NCBI RefSeq assembly: GCF_002115745.1
Contig: NZ_JFKB01000002.1
Location: 310,001 to 374,000, forward strand
Length of the DNA stretch: 64,000 nt
Source: Thalassospira alkalitolerans
Lineage (GTDB): Bacteria; Pseudomonadota; Alphaproteobacteria; Rhodospirillales; Thalassospiraceae
Direction: 5' to 3'
Shown piece by piece: positions 55,076 to 63,814 of the stretch; position 1 is the stretch's first letter, and every line of letters starts with the position of its first letter. A program made the position numbers and the translations under genes. The notes under the pieces are model-generated. The model did not search any database. It was not told the origin of the DNA and saw nothing but the letters and a program-made list of their open reading frames with translations.

Positions 55076-55112
55076 GAACTGCCGTTTTTTTCGATGTGAA
55101 GCGAAGGGAGCG

Positions 55113-55130
55113 TGAATTATTTCAGGGGAA
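55113..55130 (-). promoter_or_regulatory. Second dyad near the PI-like element
   Basis: TGAATTATTTCA (55113-55124) has the same TGAA/TTCA half-sites as the repeat at 55052 and the same following AGGGGAA. It lies 38 bases further upstream from the protease gene. It may be a second, weaker site for the same regulator. Confidence 0.4.
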
Positions 55131-55300
55131 GCGTCAAGATAGATACGGGTGTATTGAACGTTACAATGTTGTCTTGCTGGTGCTCTAACGGGGGTCTAAC
55201 GGCTATCTAAATCAGGTTAGCGGTATCGCTAACCTAAATGCATTATGAGTGCCTTCTATGGCGAATTTCGGCCTCAATCGAAATTGATGTTTCGTATTGC

Positions 55301-56446
55301 TCAATGCGTCGCTAAGTCGGCCTGTTCTATAAATTCAAGTAATTCGTTAAGGTCGGGCAAGGATGGAGTGGGGGAGGGCAAACCAACTACATATTTCTTG
55401 CCTCCATACCGACTGTCCGTAGCCATCAAGTTATATCCAGATGCTGAGTAATGTTCATGGAAATCAGTGTGCTGGTTGGCCCAACTCGCAATAGCTGCCA
55501 GATTTTCTGGCTGGAAGAATGCTGTCATTGCATTCGTCCTTCTTGCAAGTCCTTGAATTTCATTTGCTAATTTAGAAACCACCTTAAGTCGGGCTCCAAG
55601 TTCGCTTGTACGCAGTGTGTTGGTTTGAATAGTGCTCAGTTCTTTATAGGAAGCTTTGAGAAGGTTAGATATTCGGGTTAGCTCATCGACCGTTTGTGAT
55701 TGTCGACGCGTAAAGTCGAGGCCGTTGAACCTCCCTACGACCTTAAATTGGGTCTTATAGTATTTTGGGGGTTCTGGTGGCTTGATCCCTTCTGCTCGCA
55801 GGTTTTTCTTCGCGGTTACAGTTAGGTTATCCCATTCTTCTTTTTCCGCTTCATAATTGTTAGTTCCGTTCAGTTCTCGAGCATGATCTCGAACCTCTAC
55901 GGGTATTTTGAGCTCGCCCGATGACGATGCTAAAGCATGCTGCAAGTCAGAAAATTTATCGATAAGCGTAATATTGAGTTCGTCATAAGTTGCGAAAGTA
56001 GGATGCTGGCATATGATATCCAAGCTTTCGATGAACTTCGGAAAAGCGACTTGAATTCTTCCTAAACGCTGAAGTTGCAGACTTCTCTTCCGCTGATCCT
56101 TAAATTCTCTTCTTACTTGTTCAAATTTTGCAGAGTAGTGCAATTTTCCACAAACATGGCCAATCAAGAAACGCTCACCGGAGTTCGGCAATTTTAGGAC
56201 AAATCCCTTAGAATGATTGGGTTGACTAACTTTGCAATGTACGCATTTAACTTTAATGCTTTCCTCGGGTGGGGACCGCGTCAGATCGTACTGAAACTCT
56301 ATGATGGGAACTTCCGTGCTGTTGGGTAGGTGGTCGATCAATCCACCAAGACTTTCAGGGTCTTGTGTCCAGAACTCGCGATTTAGAAGTTCACCATCAT
56401 CAATTTTCAAGCTTATCTCCAAAACAGGGATTTTCGACCGACACAA
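55301..56446 (-). CDS. AT-rich prophage cargo gene, unknown, zinc-finger-like
   Basis: The 381-residue protein interrupts the head module between minor head protein and protease genes. It is notably AT-richer than its neighbours. The N-terminal third has VKCVHCKVSQPNHSKGFVLK and LIGHVCGKLHYSAKFEQVRR, a CxxC plus HxC/CxxxH arrangement that could bind zinc. The rest is charged and helical (EVRDHARELN, KKNLRAEGIKPPEPP). I recognise no family. TTG 56446 starts the frame; TTG 56410 has GGAG in front and may be the real start. TATAAT on the minus strand at 56533-56538 suggests its own promoter. A moron or defence role is possible but unproven. Confidence 0.7.
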   Translation of the reverse strand: MCRSKIPVLEISLKIDDGELLNREFWTQDPESLGGLIDHLPNSTEVPIIEFQYDLTRSPPEESIKVKCVHCKVSQPNHSKGFVLKLPNSGERFLIGHVCGKLHYSAKFEQVRREFKDQRKRSLQLQRLGRIQVAFPKFIESLDIICQHPTFATYDELNITLIDKFSDLQHALASSSGELKIPVEVRDHARELNGTNNYEAEKEEWDNLTVTAKKNLRAEGIKPPEPPKYYKTQFKVVGRFNGLDFTRRQSQTVDELTRISNLLKASYKELSTIQTNTLRTSELGARLKVVSKLANEIQGLARRTNAMTAFFQPENLAAIASWANQHTDFHEHYSASGYNLMATDSRYGGKKYVVGLPSPTPSLPDLNELLEFIEQADLATH

Positions 56447-56650
56447 CGGATGATTGATTAAACACGAATTGAGAGTGGAGTTAAAGTTTTACTCTATAAG
56501 ATTGTTTGTTCCATAAATAGTGACATTCAGTTATTATAACGCCCGCGGTTGCCGGAAATTCTGGTGAAATTCGTGAGCCCAGAGTGCTGACCTTCGGGCC
56601 AGTAGCAGCAAGCCCCATGTCACGTAAGGGACGGCAACCGTATTTCTTCC
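56447..56650. other. Gap between cargo gene and minor head gene
   Basis: No gene is seen. The part next to the cargo gene is AT-rich, with TATAAT at 56533-56538 (minus). CGGTTGCCG (56546-56554) and CGGCAACCG (56632-56640) form an inverted repeat 77 bases apart, which may mark the edge of the inserted DNA. Confidence 0.4.
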
Positions 56651-57964
56651 TTACAGCTCTCCATCAAGCAGCTTGTATTTCTGGTCACGCAGATTTTCAG
56701 GTTGAACAACTCCTGCCGTTCTTGCTGCATTCACCCGAATGTCACGGCGTTTGCCATCAGTCCCCCGAACACGTTGATAATAGTCAATCCTGACGACAAG
56801 TTTGCCTTTGCGGTTTCCTTGGGCATCGAACACATAGATCAGTGCGGGGTCTTCTGTGTCAAAAAGCACCGCCTTGGCATTGGCCAGTTCGGTTGGCAGG
56901 TTGTGCACGAATGATTCCGATACAGCCTGTTTGCGGGTTTTTTTGGCATCGCGTAGCAGATGCAGCACGTCCTTGTCGCCAATGGTAATGGCCGCATTTT
57001 CGGGGAACTGATCGAAGTCACTCAGCCGTTCAACCGTGCGCGGCGAGAACGCACCGATCACACGCCGTTCTCCGCGTGCCTTTCCGGTGGCGACAACGTC
57101 ATCAAAAAACAAACCATAGCTGTTCTGGATTTCAGCAACGACATCCGGGTCAGATTTCAATGCCAGGGCCGCGATATCAGGCGGGGCTAAACGCAGCTTT
57201 TCGGCAAAGACCCGCCCGGCTTCTGCGCGGGTTGCCGACTTGCCGACATTGTGGCTCCAGCCCGGGTCGATACCCTCGGGGATATTTGATACCTCGCCGG
57301 TACGGGCATTGAACCATTCACGGGTTTTTACTTCGGGATCGGGTGAAACCTCGTATCCCATGCGCTTGACCTGCCGTTCGGTCATGATCTGGATGGTGCA
57401 ACGACACCCCCAGCCGTTTGGCGGGTAATGTGTATCCCAGAAGGTATGATCCAGCGGGAGAACGGTGCCATGCAGATTTGCATGTGCAGGCCGTGTCTGA
57501 TCATCCCGAACGGATACATAGCGCAAATAGACCTTCTGCCCACTTTGCGACTGGACGCGCCCGGCCATGTCCTTGGCGCGTTTCCATTTACCTGCCGCAT
57601 AGGATGCCCGCATGTTGACATCAAAGATCGTGCGCAGCCGGTGGGGTGATCCCAACTGTACCAGACGATCTTCGCCTGTCAGCGGATCGGACATCAACTG
57701 CTTGCCCCACCAGCCCTTTGCTTGCAGCGTTGGTGTTAGGTCTTTCTTGAACTGATCAAGCGTTGTGCCGTTGCGCAAGGCATCATCGACGGCGACACGT
57801 ATGTCGTTCAGAACATCAAGGCGCATGCCCTTGGCCACGGTGAAGTTACGGGCATGTTCATCGGCATCAACATCGCGCCAGTCGAACGAGATTTCGAGAC
57901 CCTTGCGCTCAAACGATTTGATTGCGGCCTCGGGGGCGACGGCTTCAAGATCAATCGTTGCCAT
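56651..57964 (-). CDS. Minor head protein F with C-terminal PBECR2 nuclease-fold domain
   Basis: The 437-residue protein has the Mu gpF-type head morphogenesis domain (RTIFDVNMRASYAAGKWKRA, then HTFWDTHYPPNGWGCRCTI, where Cys pairs shape the fold). From about residue 290 a different domain appears: VIGAFSPRTVERLSDFDQFP, SESFVHNLPTELANAKAVLF, KLVVRIDYYQRVRGTDGKRR. It resembles PBECR2, a phage barnase/EndoU/ColE5-type nuclease fold fused to minor heads. It could be an injected nuclease. ATG 57964 overlaps the portal end by 14 bases. Confidence 0.85.
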   Translation of the reverse strand: MATIDLEAVAPEAAIKSFERKGLEISFDWRDVDADEHARNFTVAKGMRLDVLNDIRVAVDDALRNGTTLDQFKKDLTPTLQAKGWWGKQLMSDPLTGEDRLVQLGSPHRLRTIFDVNMRASYAAGKWKRAKDMAGRVQSQSGQKVYLRYVSVRDDQTRPAHANLHGTVLPLDHTFWDTHYPPNGWGCRCTIQIMTERQVKRMGYEVSPDPEVKTREWFNARTGEVSNIPEGIDPGWSHNVGKSATRAEAGRVFAEKLRLAPPDIAALALKSDPDVVAEIQNSYGLFFDDVVATGKARGERRVIGAFSPRTVERLSDFDQFPENAAITIGDKDVLHLLRDAKKTRKQAVSESFVHNLPTELANAKAVLFDTEDPALIYVFDAQGNRKGKLVVRIDYYQRVRGTDGKRRDIRVNAARTAGVVQPENLRDQKYKLLDGEL

Positions 57965-59411
57965 CAAGGTCCGCTCCGGCGCGGGTGGCAACTTCGGTGG
58001 CGAATGTCAGTCGCGAAAGGGTTTCACGCACTTTCGAGACATCCATGTCGCCATAAATCTCGGGAAGGCGTGTTTTGATTTCCTCAAAGGATGCAGCCCC
58101 TTCGACCAGATCAAGGATCGGTTGCAGTACCGGGTCCATCATGGGTTGCCAGTCTGTCAGCCCGTCTTCAACAGCCCGGTTGATGGCATCGGGATTGCCC
58201 TCGGCAAAGTCTGTGCTTTGCTGCTCGTCTTGCTTGGTTTGAGTGTTCCGCTTTGTCCACTTTCCACCATAGGTCGAGGTGATGTAATCAAGGTCGGGCT
58301 CAAAGCCCATTTCATAGATTTCTTTGTCCCGCTTGACCCGGTTGTCGAGATCCTCGTTGTCGTCAAGCACGCGCCAGACACGCGGCGGTTTTGCGCCGGG
58401 AAAGTTCCATTCCGTCAACCATCGAACTGGCCCGCTATTGAACGTGCCGCATAGAAGATCGGTATCGGCTTTAATGATTTCGTCACGAACATCCTTGTGA
58501 ACATTGGCCGTGCCGCGAAAAGAACCGGTATCGGTTGTCGATGTCTGGCCAACGATTACTTTGGCAATCATGGCATCAAGGTAAGCAACGAATTCCTTGT
58601 GATCCCCGCCAGAAGTTCGCACCGCTTCGAGCAAACTGATTTCCTGCCCATCCGGCACCGTGACAGCCGCCTGCCCATGAATGGCCGATAACAGGCTCAG
58701 AAGATTGCTAACATCGGCCTCACTTGCGCCGGGGTGATGTTTGCCAACAGCGGTCGGCATGCCGAACTTTTCCAACGCCACAGCCCAAAAGCGCAACCCA
58801 TTGCGTTTGAGGTAAACCGGCCAGTAAAGGAAGTGGGCAAGCCCAAGCCCATAGGGATCATCGTCGTTATCAGTCTCAACTGTTGAAACCCAGAACTTGC
58901 GCTCAGGCATAAACTCGCCCTTGGGGCTGGTTTTGGTGATCAGGCGCAACCGGCCAGCACCATCAAACCGGAAACGGTCAAATTTGCGCACCTTGATCCC
59001 GTCAATGACGACCTGTGCACCATCGAAAGCCCACAGGATTTCGGCAATGGAGTAGCCATAGAATTGCGCATGCGCCATCTTGCGGCAGGCGGCATCAAAA
59101 TCGATGGCTTCAAGCTGAGACTTGATAAATTCAGCGGCTTTCTTGTCGGCTGGGGAATCGCCGCCCGGTTCGACAATGATTTCCTTGGCGACCATCGCGT
59201 CCAGACGCTGGCTGAACGCGGCCTTGACCTGATCATCGCGCAGGAGCGCTTTGTATTCCTCATAGCGACCACCGATACTTTTGAGGATTGTATCGTTCGG
59301 CGTGGTGATTTCATTGACAAGTGCCGCCAACGCAAGATCGCTTTTAACGCCTGCGACTTCGGTCACGACCGGCTTTTGCGTCTTCGCCTGTTTCTTGTTC
59401 TTCTTTGCCAT
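57951..59411 (-). CDS. Portal protein (DUF935, Mu gp29-like)
   Basis: The 486-residue protein matches DUF935: IGGRYEEYKALLRDDQVKAA near the N-terminus, FYGYSIAEILWAFDGAQVVI, LPERKFWVSTVE-like FMPERKFWVSTVETDNDDDP, and LRFWAVALEKFGMPTAVGKH in the middle. It forms the dodecameric portal through which DNA is packaged. ATG 59411 is chosen because the Lys-rich start matches other DUF935 proteins; a longer frame to 59462 lies inside the terminase gene. It is directly downstream of the terminase. Confidence 0.92.
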   Translation of the reverse strand: MAKKNKKQAKTQKPVVTEVAGVKSDLALAALVNEITTPNDTILKSIGGRYEEYKALLRDDQVKAAFSQRLDAMVAKEIIVEPGGDSPADKKAAEFIKSQLEAIDFDAACRKMAHAQFYGYSIAEILWAFDGAQVVIDGIKVRKFDRFRFDGAGRLRLITKTSPKGEFMPERKFWVSTVETDNDDDPYGLGLAHFLYWPVYLKRNGLRFWAVALEKFGMPTAVGKHHPGASEADVSNLLSLLSAIHGQAAVTVPDGQEISLLEAVRTSGGDHKEFVAYLDAMIAKVIVGQTSTTDTGSFRGTANVHKDVRDEIIKADTDLLCGTFNSGPVRWLTEWNFPGAKPPRVWRVLDDNEDLDNRVKRDKEIYEMGFEPDLDYITSTYGGKWTKRNTQTKQDEQQSTDFAEGNPDAINRAVEDGLTDWQPMMDPVLQPILDLVEGAASFEEIKTRLPEIYGDMDVSKVRETLSRLTFATEVATRAGADLDGND

Positions 59412-59412
59412 T

Positions 59413-61128
59413 TTACCAGCCTCGCCAGTTGAGCGCACCCGAAGCTGCGCCGTATTCACCATTTACCGAAATGCTTGAATGCTGTTGTCCGAATGCGTGA
59501 TGCGATGCGCGATTTCCTGATGTCCGCATGTCAAGCGGACTGGAATAGGTCACAGAAAGGTTCCAAAGCATTTCAAGTCCGTCCGGCCCATCGTCGTGAT
59601 CGCCATTCGGCCATTGTTCAAGCTGGGTGATAAGGGTCCGCTGGCTTGGATGCAGTTTGATCCGACCGTCCGAAATCGGCACCTGAAGGCTTTCGATCCG
59701 CAAATCCTTATCGGTGCTTTGATTGATTGGAACACCGTTGAGCATGACGTGCTGGCGGAGTGCTTCATCAATCAACTGGGTACGCAGGAATTCCTGAAAC
59801 TGAACCGTTTCGATACCCCACGCGATGCAGCGATATTTCTTCTGAAACTCGATGATGTTGCTGATGATGACCTTGGGGACGCGCTTGCGAATTGAGGCCT
59901 CAATAACGGCGAGTTGACCTTCGCGGCGATCATACCCACCAACAAGAATTGCAGACGGGTCGCGACCCTTGCCCTTCTTGCCGAGCGACGGGTCACATGC
60001 GCCGAAATAGACCCAATCCGGCTCGAACTGCACCCAATAGGTGAAGGACTGGAACGAGGCGTTTTCGTCAATCGCTTCGTTTTGTTGTTCGGCAGAGAAT
60101 GGGCCGTGCTTGATTTTGGCGCGTAGTTCCATGAGGAACAGAAGCGGGCGCTTCTGCGGCCAACTGACGACGGCACCCTGATCCATTTTGGCGCGGTGTT
60201 TTGCATAGAAATCTCGGGCTTCCTTCTTGCCCTCGTTGAGTAAAATTTCTTCCCACTTGTCCCAAAGGTCCATGCGGTCGGGCCAACGGATAATTGACTG
60301 GAACTTGACGGCACGCCACATGGCGTTCTTCATTTTGCGGACCAGAACCGAATCATAGTGCAACACGGTGCCGACATAGAAAATGTCGAACTTTTCCCCG
60401 GCTTCACCAAGGTTCTCGACACCCTTGTCGAGCCAGCTTTCCAGCTTGTCCCGTTGTTCCGGGGTGCGGACGTTCTCATCGTTCTCGATATCGTCAAGGA
60501 AACCAAGGTCGGGGCGATACGGCCCGTGTTTGAGGCCACGCACCCGCTGGCCCGCACCGCGTGCATGAAACTTGACATTGTTGTTCGTGACGCAAACACC
60601 GGCTTGCCAAACAGGGCCTTGGCCCGTTGCCTTGGGGAAATCATTCCTCAGACGGGGATTGCCCTCCATCTCCACCTTGAACGCTTCGATCACGACAGAT
60701 GCCTGCTCGAACACATCCATGATGTAGAGCATGTAATGCTTTAACTCATAGACCGTGCACCACACCGCAAAGATCAGGCAATAGGTTGACTTTGCTTCAC
60801 CACGCGGGGCGGCAACCACTTCGCTGACACCTTCGTCATCTTCGACAATCTCGGGAAATCGTTTGCAAAAATACTGATGCAGTTCGCTGAGATTGATCGG
60901 CTTTTCCTTGCCGGTCTTCGGGTCTTTCTTGCCGCGAATATAATGCGGGAAATAGGTGCGGGCGAAATACTCGAAAGCCTTACGGCCTTTGTCGCGACGA
61001 TGCTTCGATGCGACCGGGTCTGGATCGAAACCCGAACAGCGGGCTTCCAGATTACGCACAAAGCCCTCGCGGTATTCCGCAAGGGATTTTTCGAACTGCT
61101 TGGGGGTAAGGCGTTCGCGTCTAGCCAT
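59413..61128 (-). CDS. Terminase large subunit (Mu gp28-like)
   Basis: The 571-residue packaging ATPase has the motor motif VVAAPRGEAKSTYC (Walker A type, about residue 108), the acidic Walker B in PDLGFLDDIENDENVRTPEQ, and the RNase-H-like nuclease part with YFGACDPSLGKKGKGRDPSA and WGIETVQFQEFLRTQLID. ATG 61128 starts the predicted protein, overlapping the small terminase gene by 8 bases. It cuts and packages phage DNA together with adjacent host DNA in Mu-like phages. Confidence 0.93.
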   Translation of the reverse strand: MARRERLTPKQFEKSLAEYREGFVRNLEARCSGFDPDPVASKHRRDKGRKAFEYFARTYFPHYIRGKKDPKTGKEKPINLSELHQYFCKRFPEIVEDDEGVSEVVAAPRGEAKSTYCLIFAVWCTVYELKHYMLYIMDVFEQASVVIEAFKVEMEGNPRLRNDFPKATGQGPVWQAGVCVTNNNVKFHARGAGQRVRGLKHGPYRPDLGFLDDIENDENVRTPEQRDKLESWLDKGVENLGEAGEKFDIFYVGTVLHYDSVLVRKMKNAMWRAVKFQSIIRWPDRMDLWDKWEEILLNEGKKEARDFYAKHRAKMDQGAVVSWPQKRPLLFLMELRAKIKHGPFSAEQQNEAIDENASFQSFTYWVQFEPDWVYFGACDPSLGKKGKGRDPSAILVGGYDRREGQLAVIEASIRKRVPKVIISNIIEFQKKYRCIAWGIETVQFQEFLRTQLIDEALRQHVMLNGVPINQSTDKDLRIESLQVPISDGRIKLHPSQRTLITQLEQWPNGDHDDGPDGLEMLWNLSVTYSSPLDMRTSGNRASHHAFGQQHSSISVNGEYGAASGALNWRGW

Positions 61129-61621
61129 AAACCGCACTCAGCTCCGTGCCGAAGGGTTGCAGGATTTCGACAAAGGCTTCGCCGTGCTGAGGGAACTGTT
61201 CGGCAACATAATCGCCAAGGCGTTTGATGACATCTTGGGCAACGGCCAGTTCGGAGATTTTCGGCGATGCACGACCAGCGGCGTTGATCGTTTTGTTGAA
61301 GGCATCTGCCAGACCGGCAAGGGCTTCGGCCTTGTCCATTGGCTTGATGTCCTTGGCAGTTTTCAAATCCTCAATCACCGCCAGATGCAGTTGCACATAA
61401 TCCTCAACCAGCATCGTGACCATGTTGTCCGTGCCGGTGCTGGCCATGCTGGCAGCGGTTCTGGATCGGTCCCAGCAATCGCCTTCGGCACCGGCCTGAG
61501 ATTTCCAGCGTCGAACCGTGCCGACAGAAACGCCGATGCGTTCGGCCACTTTGGTCAGATCGTAGCGGTCGAAAACGTAAAGGGCGCGTGCGCGGGATTT
61601 GATCTCGGGCGCATGCGCCAT
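61121..61621 (-). CDS. DUF1804 protein, small terminase-like (Mu gp27-like)
   Basis: The 166-residue protein has an N-terminal helix-turn-helix (KVAERIGVSVGTVRRWKSQA, about residues 24-43) followed by a helical region with LVEDYVQLHLAVIEDLKTAK. It matches DUF1804, which is found directly before the large terminase gene in Mu-like phages. It probably binds the packaging site. Confidence 0.88.
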   Translation of the reverse strand: MAHAPEIKSRARALYVFDRYDLTKVAERIGVSVGTVRRWKSQAGAEGDCWDRSRTAASMASTGTDNMVTMLVEDYVQLHLAVIEDLKTAKDIKPMDKAEALAGLADAFNKTINAAGRASPKISELAVAQDVIKRLGDYVAEQFPQHGEAFVEILQPFGTELSAVYG

Positions 61622-61842
61622 TACACGCCTCCGGTACTGGCTTTGAAGCCTGCGATCACACCGGCAATGGTGGCGCTGATCACACCACCTGATATGGCAC
61701 CGTTAATGGCCGCCCGTTTTTCGACATTGCGTAAACGGCTATCCATGCCGTCAACCTTGCCCGAAAGCTCGGTGACATTATTGCTGATGCCATGCAACAG
61801 CCCTTTAATTTCACCCAACTGATAACTCACATCATCGACCAC
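61621..61842 (-). CDS. Small phage membrane protein, unrecognised
   Basis: The 73-residue protein has a heptad-like helix (LGEIKGLLHGISNNVTELSG, VDGMDSRLRNVEKRAAINGA) and one C-terminal hydrophobic segment GGVISATIAGVIAGFKAS. It resembles XhlA-type lysis accessory proteins in layout. It lies between holin and small terminase genes, so a lysis role is plausible. It shares one base with the gene that follows. Confidence 0.65.
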   Translation of the reverse strand: MVDDVSYQLGEIKGLLHGISNNVTELSGKVDGMDSRLRNVEKRAAINGAISGGVISATIAGVIAGFKASTGGV

Positions 61843-61846
61843 TTTT

Positions 61847-62422
61847 TTACCCCTTAATTTTCTTGATTACGCCGTTGACCAAGCTGTTGGCATTACCCCA
61901 TGCGCCACCTTCTGCGCGGGCTCGTTTCTCATGACCTCGGTGCCATGACGCGATGCCAAGAACCGCTAGTGGGATCAGCCAGAATGTCTCGGGAACTGCG
62001 TTAAAGACTGACAGCGCAATTCCCACGCCATCACCTTTCAAAATCGCGACACCAAGACATGCTGCGAGAAAGGCCCATGCAGTGGCACTGGCAAACCCCC
62101 AGTAGGGTCGCCACCCTGACACCCACCAATCGTCTGACTTTGCCTCAGTTTGCATCGTCTCGTTCACTGCCTTGATGTCGGCGGTGGCGGATTGAATGAC
62201 GGCTTTTGCGAGATCGGTTTGGTTCTCGATCTCGAATTTGCGGATTTTTACCAAAGCATCAGGATCGGAGTTGATCGCTTGGGCGATTTTATCGGGCTCT
62301 GGCTCTACCCCGAACAACGAGGCCAACCCAGCACCGATAGCTCCACCGGCAGGGCCGAGTAAGGCCGTTCCGACAAGCGGAGCGGCTTTGGAAACCAGAT
62401 TGCCAATGTCTCCCCAGTTCAT
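61847..62422 (-). CDS. Three-helix holin family protein
   Basis: The 191-residue protein has an N-terminal hydrophobic Gly/Ala segment (APLVGTALLGPAGGAIGAGL), a soluble helical part (DLAKAVIQSATADIKAVNET) and two C-terminal hydrophobic helices (FASATAWAFLAACLGVAIL and FWLIPLAVLGIASWHRGHEK). This is the 3TM holin pattern; it would form the lesion that lets the endolysin reach the cell wall. It lies directly downstream of the endolysin gene, with a 4-base overlap. Confidence 0.85.
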   Translation of the reverse strand: MNWGDIGNLVSKAAPLVGTALLGPAGGAIGAGLASLFGVEPEPDKIAQAINSDPDALVKIRKFEIENQTDLAKAVIQSATADIKAVNETMQTEAKSDDWWVSGWRPYWGFASATAWAFLAACLGVAILKGDGVGIALSVFNAVPETFWLIPLAVLGIASWHRGHEKRARAEGGAWGNANSLVNGVIKKIKG

Positions 62423-62904
62423 GACAACCCCGGCGCATAGAATTTGCCGTTGTAATGCAGGATTTCACGGCGGTTTTCTGAAATGCTGGCATAGGAAACA
62501 TGCACCCAGCCCGACGAAGGGTCGCCCGGCACATAGCATTCAAGGATCAACTGATCGAAATCGAGGTTCTCGGAGATCCATTTAGCGATCTCGTAATTGG
62601 TGAAACCGGCAATCTCGAAATCAACAGCCTCTCCCTTGGTGTGCTGGCTGTTCGGATTTGTGCTGCCGACTGCGGTGTTGAGTGCCGGGCACCGATAGAA
62701 GCTCGACGGGACGATGGGGGCGCGAAACTGCGCCCGCACCGGTTCAAGAATATGTTCGGCAACACGAACCATTGCCGGGATCAGCTCAAGCGGAGGGGTG
62801 TTGTCGATCCCGTGACGCATGGCGACATTCGATTTGACCGCTTCACGAAGCGTGAAATGCGTCGAAAGGCGCTGGTTCAGTTCATCTGGTGAAAGCGGGG
62901 ACAT
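62419..62904 (-). CDS. Peptidase M15 endolysin
   Basis: The 161-residue cell wall peptidase has the M15 pattern: a helical start FTLREAVKSNVAMRHGIDNT, YRCPALNTAVGSTNPNSQHT with the zinc-binding QHTKGEAVDFEIAG motif, and a final HVSYAS with the third zinc His. It cuts peptidoglycan cross-links at lysis. It has no signal peptide and depends on the holin. It is the first gene after the 62967 promoter-like element, at the Mu lys position. Confidence 0.9.
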   Translation of the reverse strand: MSPLSPDELNQRLSTHFTLREAVKSNVAMRHGIDNTPPLELIPAMVRVAEHILEPVRAQFRAPIVPSSFYRCPALNTAVGSTNPNSQHTKGEAVDFEIAGFTNYEIAKWISENLDFDQLILECYVPGDPSSGWVHVSYASISENRREILHYNGKFYAPGLS

Positions 62905-62966
62905 TTGAGGGCCTCAATGCAAGCGGTAATGTTCGGTTGCATTGAAGGTCGCTCGACAGACTGATA

Positions 62967-62990
62967 AAAATTAGTCTGAAAATTTCAGGG
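62967..62990 (-). promoter_or_regulatory. Late promoter-like element, Plys position
   Basis: The 24 bases are identical to 55052-55075 and contain the dyad CTGAAA-A-TTTCAG (62976-62988). They overlap the last codons and stop of the C-like activator gene and lie 63 bases above the endolysin start, the place of Mu Plys. Confidence 0.65.
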
Positions 62991-63393
62991 TAGATGCCGA
63001 AATATCATCAAAAAGAGAGGTTTGACGGTCATCGGTCCAGCCTGCATCGCTCAGGATTTGATACACGCGGCGTTCGGTGCATCCTGTGCGCAGGGCAATT
63101 TGACGGCGGCTCATATTCTCGGATGCGAGACGGTAAATCAAGAGGCGACGTTTGCGCGGGCTGATAAAGGACATCGGAACGGTGATGTGATTACCGCCGA
63201 ATTCAAGCGAAATCGCGGCTGCATCATCGGGGCCGATGACCAATAACTCATGGTTTTCCGTTACTTTTTTCGGAATATAGAGGACGGTACCGGGGAAGGT
63301 TTCGACAAGGCGCATGGCAGCACGTTGCGAAACCAGTTTCGCAACGTCCTCAATCCCGTATGTCGAACCGATTTCCGGCATATCAGTCAGCAC
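62971..63393 (-). CDS. C/Mor-family late transcription activator
   Basis: The 140-residue protein has features of the Mor/C family: FPGTVLYIPKK (about residues 34-44, like the YIP strand that forms the dimer in Mor) and a C-terminal helix-turn-helix MSRRQIALRTGCTERRVYQI (about 94-113). About 40 extra residues separate the two parts. In Mu, C lies immediately upstream of lys and activates late promoters; here the gene occupies that place. Its last codons, L-K-F-S-D-stop, are made from the 24-bp element itself. Whether it binds that element is inference. Confidence 0.68.
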   Translation of the reverse strand: MLTDMPEIGSTYGIEDVAKLVSQRAAMRLVETFPGTVLYIPKKVTENHELLVIGPDDAAAISLEFGGNHITVPMSFISPRKRRLLIYRLASENMSRRQIALRTGCTERRVYQILSDAGWTDDRQTSLFDDISASTLKFSD

Positions 63394-63814
63394 CCCCGGC
63401 TTTTACGCGGTGATCCCAATCCTTAAGCGCCTCGATCACCGGGGCGGCTTCGTCATAGGTCAGCCAGTCCAGTTGCCGAATATTGGCAAACTGGCGACCA
63501 TTCAGGTGTTTGTTGACGAAAACCAGCAAGGCGGCATCTGTGTCGGTCGCACTCAGCGCCCCGGCTTTCTTGAGACTGCCCCACAGCGCCCAAATCTTGC
63601 GGACAAACCCTTTGGCCGATGGTTTGAACCCGACACGGGTGCCGTTCAGATGCGCGACGATCTTGCGCATTTCCGAATCCGCGCAGTCACCAAGGCTGGC
63701 TTTGCCGGTGACCTGAAGCACCAACGCCTCATGCGCATCACGATCTATGCCGCGTTCCTTTTCAGCAGCACGGATTTGACGGTTGAGTGCTTGCCATGTG
63801 GAGGATTTAGACAT
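63383..63814 (-). CDS. GemA-like protein (DUF1018, Mu gp16)
   Basis: The 143-residue protein matches GemA/DUF1018: a start like SSTWQALNRQIRAAEKERGI, RDAHEALVLQVTGKASLGDC, and GFVRKIWALWGSLKKAGALS. GemA modulates host gene expression or gyrase in Mu. ATG 63814 has GGAGGAT upstream and is taken as start. It overlaps the activator gene by 11 bases. Confidence 0.85.
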   Translation of the reverse strand: MSKSSTWQALNRQIRAAEKERGIDRDAHEALVLQVTGKASLGDCADSEMRKIVAHLNGTRVGFKPSAKGFVRKIWALWGSLKKAGALSATDTDAALLVFVNKHLNGRQFANIRQLDWLTYDEAAPVIEALKDWDHRVKAGGAD

